Shown: positions 35,050 through 43,494 of the stretch, piece by piece
How positions within the stretch are numbered: position 1 is the first letter of the stretch
Layout: each line of letters starts with the position of its first letter
Assembly (NCBI RefSeq): GCF_001931685.1
Contig: NZ_MOOY01000006.1
Location: 1 to 64,000, forward strand
From: Pararhizobium arenae
Lineage (GTDB): Bacteria; Pseudomonadota; Alphaproteobacteria; Rhizobiales; Rhizobiaceae
Direction of reading: 5' to 3'
DNA length: 64,000 nucleotides
Notes under the pieces: model-generated
The model's input: only the letters and a program-made list of their open reading frames with translations
Databases searched by the model: none
Told to the model about the DNA's origin: nothing
Position numbers and translations under genes: made by a program

Positions 35050-36146
35050 GCCTGTTTGCCTCCCTGCCCCATCTTGTCCGACGCCAGCGCGCCTCTCTGG
35101 CGGCCACGCTGATCGCACCGCCTGCAGCACTTGCCGTCGCCATCGTGCTCAACCTTATTCTTTATATGATCATGGGTCGCGATCCGCTCGCCGTGCTGCA
35201 CGCCATGGTCCTCGAACCCTTCCTCTCCTGGGCCTCTTTTTCGGAAGTGCTATTGAAGACCGGCCCGCTGCTTCTGATCGCGCAGGGCCTCGCCATCGGC
35301 TTTCGCGCGAAGGTGTTCAACATCGGCGCGGAAGGCCAGTTCATCCTCGGCGCGATCTTCGCCTCGGCCATTCCCGTCTGGTTTCCGCAGGCGACCGGCG
35401 GCTGGATCTGGCCGGTCATGCTGCTGCTCGGCGCCATCGGCGGCGCGCTCTGGGCCTCGATCACCGCCTTCTGGCGCGTGCGGCTTAATGCCAACGAAAT
35501 CCTCGTCTCGCTGATGCTGAGCCTCGTTGCCGCGCAGTTTCTTTATTACCTGCTGCTTGGCCCCTGGAAGGACCCGGCCGGTTTCAATTTCCCGCAGTCC
35601 GTGATGTTCCAGTATGACGCCATGGTGCCGACGCTGATTGCCGGTACGCGGCTCAATGTTTCGATCCTGATCGCGCTCGCCCTGTCCATCGTCGCCTGGG
35701 TGTTCATGGAAAAGAGCTTCATGGGCTACAAGCTGCAGGTCGGCGGCCTTGCCCCGCGTGCGGCCGGTTATGCCGGCTTCAAGGAAAGCCGCGCGATCTG
35801 GCTGTCGTTGCTGATCGGCGGCTTTGCCGCAGGGCTTGCGGGTGCGGCGGAAGTCGCAGGACCGCTTGGCCAGTTGCAACGCTCGATCTCCACCGGCTAC
35901 GGTTATGCCGCGATCATCGTCGCCTATCTCGGCGCGTTGCATCCCATCGGCATCATCATCTCCTCCGTCGTCATGGCGGTCATCTATATCGGCGGCGACA
36001 ACGCTATGGTCTCCGCCAATCTGCCGATTGCCGCCGTGCGCGTCTTCCAGGGCAGCCTGCTGCTCGCCTATCTCATCGCCGTCGCCTTCGTGCGCTACCG
36101 CCTTGAATGGCCCGCCCAAACATCCGCGAAGGGGAGCACGCCATGA
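35046..36146 (+). CDS. Nucleoside-type ABC transporter permease 1
   Basis: A 366-residue inner-membrane permease of the BPD_transp_2 family (YufP/NupB-like), with about nine or ten helices. Typical family segments are LLIAQGLAIGFRAKVFNIGAEGQF near the N-terminus and LAGAAEVAGPLGQL. It overlaps the ATPase by 4 bp and the second permease by 4 bp. The pair forms the channel of the BMP-type importer. Confidence 0.92.
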   Translation: MSLFASLPHLVRRQRASLAATLIAPPAALAVAIVLNLILYMIMGRDPLAVLHAMVLEPFLSWASFSEVLLKTGPLLLIAQGLAIGFRAKVFNIGAEGQFILGAIFASAIPVWFPQATGGWIWPVMLLLGAIGGALWASITAFWRVRLNANEILVSLMLSLVAAQFLYYLLLGPWKDPAGFNFPQSVMFQYDAMVPTLIAGTRLNVSILIALALSIVAWVFMEKSFMGYKLQVGGLAPRAAGYAGFKESRAIWLSLLIGGFAAGLAGAAEVAGPLGQLQRSISTGYGYAAIIVAYLGALHPIGIIISSVVMAVIYIGGDNAMVSANLPIAAVRVFQGSLLLAYLIAVAFVRYRLEWPAQTSAKGSTP

Positions 36147-37057
36147 ACGCCATCGAGTTCATCCTGGCCGGCATGCTGGCGGCCGCGACACCCTTCCTGC
36201 TAGCAGCCCTCGGCGAAATGGTGACAGAGCGCGCCGGCGTGCTCAATCTCGGCGTCGAGGGGCTGATGGCGCTCGGCGCGGTCATCGCCTTCATCGTCGT
36301 CTATCATGGCGGCGGCCACTTCTTTGCCTTCATCGCCGCGGGCATCAGCGCCACTCTGCTGTCGCTGGTTTTCGCCTTCGTCGCGCTCGGCTTCCGCGCC
36401 AATCAGGTGGCGACCGGCCTTGCCATCGGCATCCTGGGCCAAGGCCTGTCTGCCCTGTTCGGCAAGACCTATGAGAGCCTGACGGTGAAAGGCCTGCCGA
36501 AGATCGCCATTCCCGGCCTCTCCGACATCCCTGTCGTCGGTGGCCTGTTCGAGCGGGATATCGTCGTCTGGCTGTCGCTCTTGGCGACGCTGGCGATCTG
36601 GGCGACCTTCGCCTTTACCAAGACCGGTCTCGTCATCCGCGCCGTCGGCGAGAACCCGAAGGCGGCGCACGCGATCGGCTATCCGGTCATCGCGGTGCGC
36701 GTCGCGGCCATCGCCTTCGGCGGCATGATGGCGGGTTTTGCCGGCGCCTATGCCTCGGTTATCTACACGCCTCTCTGGGCCGACGGCATGATCGCCGGCC
36801 GTGGCTGGATCGCGATTGCGCTGGTTGTCTTCGGCACATGGCTGACGGGCCGCATCTTCCTCGGCGCCTGCCTGTTCGGCGCCGTGTCGCTGATGAGCCT
36901 TGCAGCGCAGGCAACCGGCCTCGACCTGCCCTCGCAGCTCCTCTCCAGCCTGCCCTACATCGTCACCATCATCGTTCTCGGCATCATCTCCGCAGATCGC
37001 CGCCTGCTCAAGCTCAACGGCGTCGCCTCGCTCGGCGAACCGTTCGAGCGGCGGTAA
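36143..37057 (+). CDS. Nucleoside-type ABC transporter permease 2
   Basis: A 304-residue permease (YufQ/NupC-like). Characteristic are LGEMVTERAGVLNLGVEG near the N-terminus, RAVGENPKAAHAIGY, and MIAGRGWIAIALVVFGTW. The ATG at 36143 overlaps the stop of permease 1 and is chosen over an in-frame start 12 codons upstream. Last gene of the eight-gene operon. The following 155-bp spacer has no clear hairpin terminator. Confidence 0.92.
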   Translation: MNAIEFILAGMLAAATPFLLAALGEMVTERAGVLNLGVEGLMALGAVIAFIVVYHGGGHFFAFIAAGISATLLSLVFAFVALGFRANQVATGLAIGILGQGLSALFGKTYESLTVKGLPKIAIPGLSDIPVVGGLFERDIVVWLSLLATLAIWATFAFTKTGLVIRAVGENPKAAHAIGYPVIAVRVAAIAFGGMMAGFAGAYASVIYTPLWADGMIAGRGWIAIALVVFGTWLTGRIFLGACLFGAVSLMSLAAQATGLDLPSQLLSSLPYIVTIIVLGIISADRRLLKLNGVASLGEPFERR

Positions 37058-37212
37058 ACCATTCCCAGGATTGGCGAAATTTCGCAGTTCTTGGTGCGCC
37101 CGGGAATAATCTTGGAATAAACTTGCTTGAAGAAGGGTGCGCAAGCATCGAAAGTGACGCCTGAGGTTTGCCGCCCCGCCGCGGCGCGACATTGTGAGAG
37201 AGGATCGACCCC

Positions 37213-37872
37213 ATGAGCTTACGCATCAATCAGACGGCACCGGACTTTACCGCCGACACGACCCACGGCACCATTCAGTTCCATGACTGGATCGGCGACG
37301 GCTGGGCAGTCCTGTTCTCTCATCCGAAGAATTTCACCCCGGTCTGCACGACCGAGCTGGGCACCATGGCGGGTCTCGAAGGCGAGTTCCAGAAGCGCGG
37401 TGTCAAGATCATCGGCATCTCGGTTGATCCGGTCGAGAACCACGCCAAGTGGAAGCAGGACATCAAGGTCGCGACCAGTTTCGACGTTGAATATCCGCTG
37501 ATCGGCGACAAGGATCTGAAGGTCGCCAAGCTCTATGACATGCTGCCCGAAGATGCGGGCTCCTCCTCCGAAGGCCGTACGCCCGCCGACAACGCGACGG
37601 TTCGCTCCGTCTACGTCATCGGTCCGGACAAGAAGATCAAGCTGATCCTCACCTACCCGATGACCACCGGCCGCAACTTCAACGAAATCCTGCGCGCCAT
37701 CGATTCGATCCAGCTCACCGCCAAGCATCAGGTCGCGACCCCTGCCAACTGGCAGCAGGGCGACGACGTCATCATCACCGCAGCCGTTTCCAACGAAGAT
37801 GCCATCACCCGCTTCGGCTCCTTCGACACCGTGCTGCCCTACCTGCGCAAGACCAAGCAGCCAACCGCCTGA
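37213..37872 (+). CDS. 1-Cys peroxiredoxin (Prx6 group)
   Basis: Cytosolic thiol peroxidase, 219 residues, that reduces hydrogen peroxide and alkyl hydroperoxides. The peroxidatic cysteine lies in FTPVCTTELG (about C47). The C-terminal region ATPANWQQGDDVIITAAVS is the extension typical of the Prx6/1-Cys type, and no resolving cysteine is present. It has its own upstream region and is followed by a strong terminator, so it is probably a single-gene unit. Confidence 0.95.
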   Translation: MSLRINQTAPDFTADTTHGTIQFHDWIGDGWAVLFSHPKNFTPVCTTELGTMAGLEGEFQKRGVKIIGISVDPVENHAKWKQDIKVATSFDVEYPLIGDKDLKVAKLYDMLPEDAGSSSEGRTPADNATVRSVYVIGPDKKIKLILTYPMTTGRNFNEILRAIDSIQLTAKHQVATPANWQQGDDVIITAAVSNEDAITRFGSFDTVLPYLRKTKQPTA

Positions 37873-37898
37873 TCTCGATCGCCCCGACCAAAACCGGA

Positions 37899-37933
37899 CC
37901 CTGGCTGCGCGGCGCAGCCGGGGTTTTTCTTTT
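37899..37933 (+). terminator. Rho-independent terminator of the peroxiredoxin gene
   Basis: A 10-bp GC-rich stem (37899-37908 with 37914-37923, one G:T) is followed by TTTTTCTTTT. It begins 27 bp after the stop codon. Confidence 0.9.
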
Positions 37934-37971
37934 CGAAGGGCAGGATGGAGCATGCTGAGCCTCAGAAACCT

Positions 37972-38640
37972 TTACTTCCGCCCCCTTTGCAAGGCCGCCA
38001 GTACCGAGCGCTCCGACCTCAGCAGGTAGGCATCCAGCTGCTCTTCTGCGGCAGCGATGGCTCCCTGCCGAAGCAAGTCGAGCAGGGAAGCATTCAGCGC
38101 GATGTAGGGCTCATGCAGATGATCCGTATCCCTGAGCTGCCCGAACACAAGCCGCAACTCGGCAAGGACGAGATCGAAGCCGGCGCTGAGCCGCGGGCTG
38201 TCGCAAAGCTCAACCATGGCGCGGTGATATTCCATGTTCGTGGTCCCGACCTGACGCCAGTCGCCCTCAGCTTTTGCAAGCTCCGCCTGTGTGACGAGCG
38301 AGCGCATACGATCAAGCGCCGGATGGCCGGGCGTTGCCGCCTGCACGGCACCCATTTGAACGACACGCCGCACGCGGTAGATATCGATGACGGCGGCCTC
38401 GTCAGGCGCCACGACAAAAACGCCGCGATTGGGAATGTGGGTCAGCAGACCCTGGCTCGTCAAAAGGCGGAAAACCTCGCGCAGGGTGTTGCGAGAAATG
38501 CCGAAATGGCCTGCGATCTGCTGTTCTGAAAGCCGTTCAGCAGGCGCAAACGCGCCCGCGATCAGCATATCCCTGATGTTGGCGGCTATGCGGCCGGCAA
38601 GCGACTGCTGCGCGTCTTCCCCGGATGATACGTCCACCAT
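37972..38640 (-). CDS. GntR/FadR-subfamily (FCD) transcriptional regulator
   Basis: A 222-residue regulator: N-terminal winged helix-turn-helix (residues about 13-75: LIAGAFAPAERLSEQQIAGH, then SRNTLREVFRLLTSQGLL) and a helical FCD effector domain with the metal/ligand histidines in MEYHRAMVEL and related helices. Its targets are not evident: it converges with the peroxiredoxin gene and is divergent from cheW. The close catabolic operon at 28.9-37.1 kb has no regulator of its own, so this protein is a candidate for it, as inference. Confidence 0.9.
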   Translation of the reverse strand: MVDVSSGEDAQQSLAGRIAANIRDMLIAGAFAPAERLSEQQIAGHFGISRNTLREVFRLLTSQGLLTHIPNRGVFVVAPDEAAVIDIYRVRRVVQMGAVQAATPGHPALDRMRSLVTQAELAKAEGDWRQVGTTNMEYHRAMVELCDSPRLSAGFDLVLAELRLVFGQLRDTDHLHEPYIALNASLLDLLRQGAIAAAEEQLDAYLLRSERSVLAALQRGRK

Positions 38641-38929
38641 TACTGGTTTTTCCGCATGTCAATTCTGCCTTTCTGACAGACGAAAACTCGATGTGCGCCG
38701 CCCTCTCGCCAAATATACGACGTGCCGATAACTGCGAGCATCTTTTTAACGATTTTTCTTTTATAATCGCACTTATGGCGCAAGCGATCCCGAAGATCGC
38801 GCATGAAGCACTGCGCCCGGACCGGATGTAGCCGGCAATCCAGATCATTTTCCGACGCTCATGCCGCACGTCCCAGGCGCAACGTGCGCTGCATCTGCGT
38901 GAGGGTTTACGGCGCAGGAAGGAAACGAG

Positions 38930-39409
38930 ATGACGACTGCTTTGAAAATGGCCGGCTTTGACGGTGAAACGCTCGAGATCATCGCGTTCCGCCTGCATGA
39001 TCAGGAGTTCTGCGTGCGCACGACGACAATCCGCGAAATCCGCGGCTGGGCGCCGTCGACGCCGATCCCGCATTCTCCGCCGGAAGTCATCGGCGTCATG
39101 AACCTGCGCGGCACCGTCATCCCGATCATCGACCTCGCCCACAAGCTGGGCATGAAGAGCACAACCGCCAACGAGCGCAGCGCCATCGTCGTTGCCGAAG
39201 TGCACAACATGGTCATCGGCCTCGTCGTCGACCGCGTTTCCGATATCCTGACCATCCAGGGCAATCAGGTTCAGCCGGTTCCAGAAATCACCACATCCTT
39301 CGACAAGAGCTATGCGGAAGGCATCATCGCCAATGAAAACGGCATGATCTGCTTCCTCAACCTGGCCCGCATGTTCAAGGAACGCGAGATGGACGACATG
39401 GCGGCCTGA
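38930..39409 (+). CDS. cheW: CheW-like chemotaxis coupling protein
   Basis: A 159-residue CheW-domain protein that links chemoreceptors to the CheA kinase. The family pattern is clear: EIIAFRLHDQEFCVRTTTIREI, then GVMNLRGTVIPIIDL and VVDRVSDIL. It is solitary, with no che, fla or mcp gene in the window, as seen for extra cheW copies in rhizobia. AGGAAGG lies just upstream of the ATG. A terminator follows, so it is a single-gene unit. Confidence 0.92.
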   Translation: MTTALKMAGFDGETLEIIAFRLHDQEFCVRTTTIREIRGWAPSTPIPHSPPEVIGVMNLRGTVIPIIDLAHKLGMKSTTANERSAIVVAEVHNMVIGLVVDRVSDILTIQGNQVQPVPEITTSFDKSYAEGIIANENGMICFLNLARMFKEREMDDMAA

Positions 39410-39735
39410 TCGCCGTTTATTCGTTTCGTGACATTCAAGGGGCGGCCGCAGGGCCGCTCTTTTCGTTTTTGGGCTACTTTTCTGCATCATCCCAGACGTT
39501 GAGGCGCGTGACGACATTCGTGCCGAACACATGACTAACAGTCTATACCGGGGCGCCGCACGGGATTACCGATAGGCACATGGACCAGTCGAACGCCGAC
39601 CTGTTTAGGCTCGCGCGGTCCTGATCGAAGCAACCCTGAGCCGTCGGCCGCCACCACCACGGCTCTGCTCCGGCACCGTTTCCTCCCGGTGTCGGAGCAT
39701 CCCTCAATCGGATCCAAGCTCCAAGGAGACCTGCC
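39410..39735. other. Spacer between cheW and the MBL-fold hydrolase
   Basis: This 326-bp spacer holds the cheW terminator at its left end. The rest, about 39475-39735, has several short CG-rich inverted segments, but I see no gene, tRNA or recognisable repeat. Its right end carries the AAGGAGA ribosome site of the hydrolase. Confidence 0.5.
39439..39470 (+). terminator. Rho-independent terminator of cheW
   Basis: A stem of 6 Watson-Crick pairs (GCGGCC with GGCCGC), extendable to 9 with G:T pairs and a 4-nt loop, is followed by TTTTCGTTTTT. It begins 30 bp past the stop codon. Confidence 0.85.
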
Positions 39736-40701
39736 ATGTCCCGCGCTTCCATTGCCACCGAGATTCTCTTCGATCAAAACCGCCGCCGGTTTCTCGGCCT
39801 CGGACTTTCACTTGCAGCTTTTTCGCTTCTGCCGAAAAGGCTCTTAGCCGCTGAAGCGCCGTCCATCAAACAAGGCGCCTTCGATATCACCGTCCTCAGC
39901 GACGGTTTCATCAACCTTCCCGCCAGCATTATCATGCCGGAAGCCAGCGAGGACGAGCGCGATGCTATCCTGAAACGCCTGGGCGGCACCGTCGAGGCGA
40001 CGCCGACACCGTCGAACATTCCGTTGATCCGGACCGGCAATGACCTGATCCTGATTGATGTCGGCTCCGGCGACAATTTCCAGGCGACGGCCGGCATGCT
40101 GGAAACCAACCTGAAGCTCGCAGGGATCAACCCGGCCGATATCACCAAGGTCGTCTTCACCCATGCCCATCCGGACCACACCGGCGCGACGGTGAAGAAG
40201 GATGGCACGCTACGCTATCCCAATGCCGATTATATCGTTGGCGAAGCCGAGTGGACTTTCTGGACCGATCCCGATTTTGAACAAAAGTATCCTGAGCCGC
40301 TGCATGCCTTCGCTGTTGGCGCCAAGCGTGACCTGCTTGCCGTGAAGGATCGGGTGCGGATGGTGAAGGCCGGCGACGACATCGTGACCGGTATGCGCGT
40401 ACTCGACACGGCCGGTCATACGCCAGGTCACATCTCGCTGGAACTGGATGGTGGCGACGGCATGATCATCACCGCGGATGCGGCAACCAATGGTGTGGTT
40501 TCCTTCGAGCATCCCGGCTGGAAATTCGGTTTCGATACCGATCAGGAGCTTGCAATCCGGAACCGGATGAAGCTGATGGACCGGGTTGCGACAGAAAAGA
40601 CCATGCTGATCGGCTATCACTGGGCCCATTCCGGCCTTGGCCATGCAGAGCGAGAAGGCACCGCCTATCGTTATGTGCCGCTGAACGGCGCCAAGCTTTG
40701 A
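39736..40701 (+). CDS. Tat-exported MBL-fold metallo-hydrolase
   Basis: A 321-residue predicted periplasmic hydrolase. The N-terminus carries a twin-arginine signal (NRRRFLGLGLSLAAF). The metallo-beta-lactamase fold shows the zinc motif THAHPDHTG, then DTAGHTPGH, and the aspartate in ITADAATN. Related proteins act as lactonases, beta-lactamases or general esterases, and the substrate cannot be read. AAGGAGA lies 8 nt upstream of the ATG at 39736. It stands alone. Confidence 0.88.
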   Translation: MSRASIATEILFDQNRRRFLGLGLSLAAFSLLPKRLLAAEAPSIKQGAFDITVLSDGFINLPASIIMPEASEDERDAILKRLGGTVEATPTPSNIPLIRTGNDLILIDVGSGDNFQATAGMLETNLKLAGINPADITKVVFTHAHPDHTGATVKKDGTLRYPNADYIVGEAEWTFWTDPDFEQKYPEPLHAFAVGAKRDLLAVKDRVRMVKAGDDIVTGMRVLDTAGHTPGHISLELDGGDGMIITADAATNGVVSFEHPGWKFGFDTDQELAIRNRMKLMDRVATEKTMLIGYHWAHSGLGHAEREGTAYRYVPLNGAKL

Positions 40702-41225
40702 TATCTCCAGATCCAGCGCGCGGACACGATTTTCGTCTCCGCGCGCAAAAACGCCGGAGAGAAAGACAATAAGGCCGGGGCGCCGGAAGCTGCCGCACGG
40801 AAAATTATAAAGATGACACCTTCCGGTGCCCCGTTCGGTTTCCAGCAACGCCCCCCGGTTCCTCTTCCAACGGTTGGCGGCGACCCTTTCGGGGTGACAC
40901 ATGCGGACAAGCCGCCATGCACGAAAGGCCAGATGGCCAGTTGCCGCTCCTCTAGCGCCTCACAGGCGCGCACCACTCTCTTTCAAGCAGCAGGGGAACC
41001 ATTCCGACGTCTCCCTGAACGAAGGCTTGCGTCGCTCCTCCGCCAAGATACCGGTTGCGCCTCGTCGCGACGCCTCGCGATGCAGCCGATGACACAACGC
41101 GATGATGGTGGCACAGGCTTAAGATGCGGGGATAAACGGGGAGAAGAATAGTCGCCGCCAAACGAAGAATCGACGCCGAAGTGAGCGGGCCGCTCCGGCG
41201 GGACGATCTCAGATGACCCGCAGGC
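40702..41225. other. 524-bp spacer without a recognised gene
   Basis: It begins with a perfect 9-bp GC-rich inverted repeat (40716-40724 with 40738-40746, 13-nt loop) that could end the hydrolase transcript, although no T tract follows. Further right is a small hairpin ACCC-TTTC-GGGGT near 40883-40895. Open frames of about 100 codons exist on both strands, but their products are low in hydrophobic pattern and rich in Arg, Ser and Pro, so I do not call them. A structured small RNA is possible but unproven. Confidence 0.5.
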
Positions 41226-42518
41226 TCAGCTCGTCAGGCGTGGCGAGGTGATGATCTTCTTGAAGAGCGCTTCCATCGCCTCGGTGATGCCTTCGGTCGG
41301 GCTGACCTCGAAATAAAGACCGGAAGACGCGCAGGCCTCCATGTTCGAGCCGATCTGCGACTGGAAGGGCGCGATCCATGTGTTGTACCAGTTGTTGGTC
41401 GGCAAAGGCAGATACGTCGTATAGAGCACGGCGATCTTGTAGCCCTTGTTCTTCAACGCCGTGCAGTACGAGATATCGATGGGTTCCTGGCAGCGCCCGC
41501 CGGTGGTTTTCTTGGTGCAGGTCGATGGCTTGTAGCTATCACCGACGCCATCCGAGACGAAATAGAGGATTTTTTCCGGCGAGGCGGATGTCAGCCCGGT
41601 GCCAGGGGTTCCTATCTTGGTCGGGATCTGGGTCAGCGCGCGGTCGAAGTTGGTCTGCTGGTCGTTGTCGTACCCCTGATAAGGGATCGACATCAGCTCG
41701 ATCTTGCCGGCGTTTTTCTTGGCGTCCGCGAGGTCGGAGGTCAGCGACACGACCTCAAGGAGCTTGGTATCTTCTGCCTTTTCGCCGAAGGTGTAGACGG
41801 CCATGCGATACTGGTTGGCGCTGCGACGGGATTCCTGCGCCGTGTCCCTGAGGCTTGCCGTTGCCTGGGCAACCACGTTAATGCGGGTGGAAACGCCGAG
41901 GCTTTTGGCCAGATTGTAGTAGCTTTTCTTGTCTTCCACACCGCTCTTGACGATGTGACAGGCAAACGCACATTTGTCGGAGGTACTGGCGACCATCTTC
42001 GCGACATCGGACGGGGTCGCGCCGACGCCCATGGACGGCGTGTTGTCGAGAAGCAGGTAGAAATCGCTGAAAGTCTGGGTCTGGTATTCCGCCGTGGAGC
42101 GGACATGCATCTTGATCTGCTTCTGCCCGATGATGCGCGAGAACGTGGTGTAAAGGGTCGCTTCCAGCTCGACGCTGGCGGTCAGGATATTGTCCTTCTT
42201 GACCACCTTCGCATCGACGGAGTTCAGCACCAGATCGCTATATCCGGCCGATTGGGCGGCGAAGAACTGCTTGGCATACTCCGCGCCGACAGCGACTTCC
42301 CCATCGCCGGTCATTTCGAGAGCCTTCTGCACGCCGGCGGATTTTTCGGATATCGCCGCAAGGGCCGCGGCGTCAGCGGCGTCCTGAAGCTGCGTCTTGG
42401 ACATCAGGGCCGTGCCGTAATCCAGCGCGAGACCAACCGTGCCGAAAATCGGCACGAGCATGATCGCCGTCAGCATACCGAAATTCCCGGAACGATCCTT
42501 TTTGAAACGCGCAAACAT
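41226..42518 (-). CDS. TadG-like pilus assembly protein with vWA domain
   Basis: A 430-residue membrane-anchored protein. The N-terminus matches TadE/TadG (DRSGNFGMLTAIMLVPIFG then ALDYGTALMSKTQLQDAADAAALAA), with a single helix at about 12-32. From about residue 150 a von Willebrand A domain starts with a MIDAS-type motif LLLDNTPSMG, with DxTxS in place of DxSxS. It ends as TadG proteins do. No other tad/cpa genes are in the window, so it is an orphan copy. It probably acts at the cell surface in Flp-type pilus or adhesion functions. Confidence 0.87.
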   Translation of the reverse strand: MFARFKKDRSGNFGMLTAIMLVPIFGTVGLALDYGTALMSKTQLQDAADAAALAAISEKSAGVQKALEMTGDGEVAVGAEYAKQFFAAQSAGYSDLVLNSVDAKVVKKDNILTASVELEATLYTTFSRIIGQKQIKMHVRSTAEYQTQTFSDFYLLLDNTPSMGVGATPSDVAKMVASTSDKCAFACHIVKSGVEDKKSYYNLAKSLGVSTRINVVAQATASLRDTAQESRRSANQYRMAVYTFGEKAEDTKLLEVVSLTSDLADAKKNAGKIELMSIPYQGYDNDQQTNFDRALTQIPTKIGTPGTGLTSASPEKILYFVSDGVGDSYKPSTCTKKTTGGRCQEPIDISYCTALKNKGYKIAVLYTTYLPLPTNNWYNTWIAPFQSQIGSNMEACASSGLYFEVSPTEGITEAMEALFKKIITSPRLTS

Positions 42519-42720
42519 CAGTCTCTCCTAAGTCTGCGAGAAACGTATCGGCGCGCGGTTAAAAAATGTTGGAATCATCATACTTTATCGCGGTTCCAAA
42601 CCGGCCTTGCTGCAAATATGATTAACGAAATCCAGCCCTTGCGACAGGATGACGGCCAGCGCTTGACCTGAGCGGGGCTTCGCCGTTATCTCGGCAAACA
42701 CGGGATGCGGGACGAAGCTG

Positions 42721-43488
42721 ATGACGCTGGACACGATCCGCACGAGATTGCGCGGGCTCTACCTCGGGACGACGAAGAAGGCGATCCGCTTTCAGATCGC
42801 CATGGCGCTCATCGATATCGCCATTATTTTCTTCTTCATCCTCGGCCCCTATCTCGGCGATGGCCGCTCCTACCTGATTGTCGATTACACCATCGCCTTC
42901 ATCATCGCCTGCGAACTGGTGGCCCGCGTTCTCGTCGCGAGCGATCTTCGGCGCTGGCTGCTAAAGCCGATGACATGGGTGGATATCATCGTGCTGGGCA
43001 CGCTGCTCTTCCCGCAGCAGCTCTCGAATTTCGCGTTTCTCCGGGCCTTCCGCATCTGGTCGCTGGGGCAGAGCAAGGCATTCACGATGCTGGTGGCGCG
43101 GGCGCGCTGTTCCGAATGGGAAGACACGATCAAGGCGGTGATCAATTTCGTCACCTTCCTGTTTCTCGTCACCGGCTTCGTCTACACGACGTTTTTCTAC
43201 CATGAGCCGGGGATCAAGGGGTTCGTCGATGCGCTCTACTTCACGGTGGCGACGATCACCACCACGGGTTTCGGCGACATCACTCTGCCCGGCATGCTGG
43301 GCAAGCTGACCTCGATCGTGACCATGATCTTCGGCATCTCGCTGTTCGTGCGGCTGGCGCAGACGATCGTCCGGCCACACAAGGTCTTGTTTCCCTGCCC
43401 GCAATGCGGCCTGCAACGGCATGACTATGACGCCGTGCATTGCAAGGCCTGCGGGCATGTGCTGAACATTCCCGACGAAGGGACCTGA
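42721..43488 (+). CDS. Six-helix potassium channel with C-terminal zinc ribbon
   Basis: A 255-residue inner-membrane ion channel. Helices are seen at about 24-46, 52-72, 85-100 and 140-160, then the pore loop with selectivity filter TTTGFGDI (about 180-187) and the last helix at about 195-212. The S4-like segment AFRIWSLGQSKAF has few basic residues, so voltage sensing may be weak. After the last helix come two CxxC pairs (CPQCG and CKACG), a rubredoxin-like zinc ribbon that is unusual on such channels. It starts with ATG at 42721 and is 6 bp from the convergent enolase-superfamily gene. Confidence 0.87.
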   Translation: MTLDTIRTRLRGLYLGTTKKAIRFQIAMALIDIAIIFFFILGPYLGDGRSYLIVDYTIAFIIACELVARVLVASDLRRWLLKPMTWVDIIVLGTLLFPQQLSNFAFLRAFRIWSLGQSKAFTMLVARARCSEWEDTIKAVINFVTFLFLVTGFVYTTFFYHEPGIKGFVDALYFTVATITTTGFGDITLPGMLGKLTSIVTMIFGISLFVRLAQTIVRPHKVLFPCPQCGLQRHDYDAVHCKACGHVLNIPDEGT

Positions 43489-43494
43489 CGCAGC

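Noticed and set aside
40813-41151. 112-codon plus-strand frame in the 40.7-41.2 kb spacer
   Set aside because: No ribosome site, Arg/Ser/Pro-rich product, overlaps an equally weak opposite frame; no evidence for translation.
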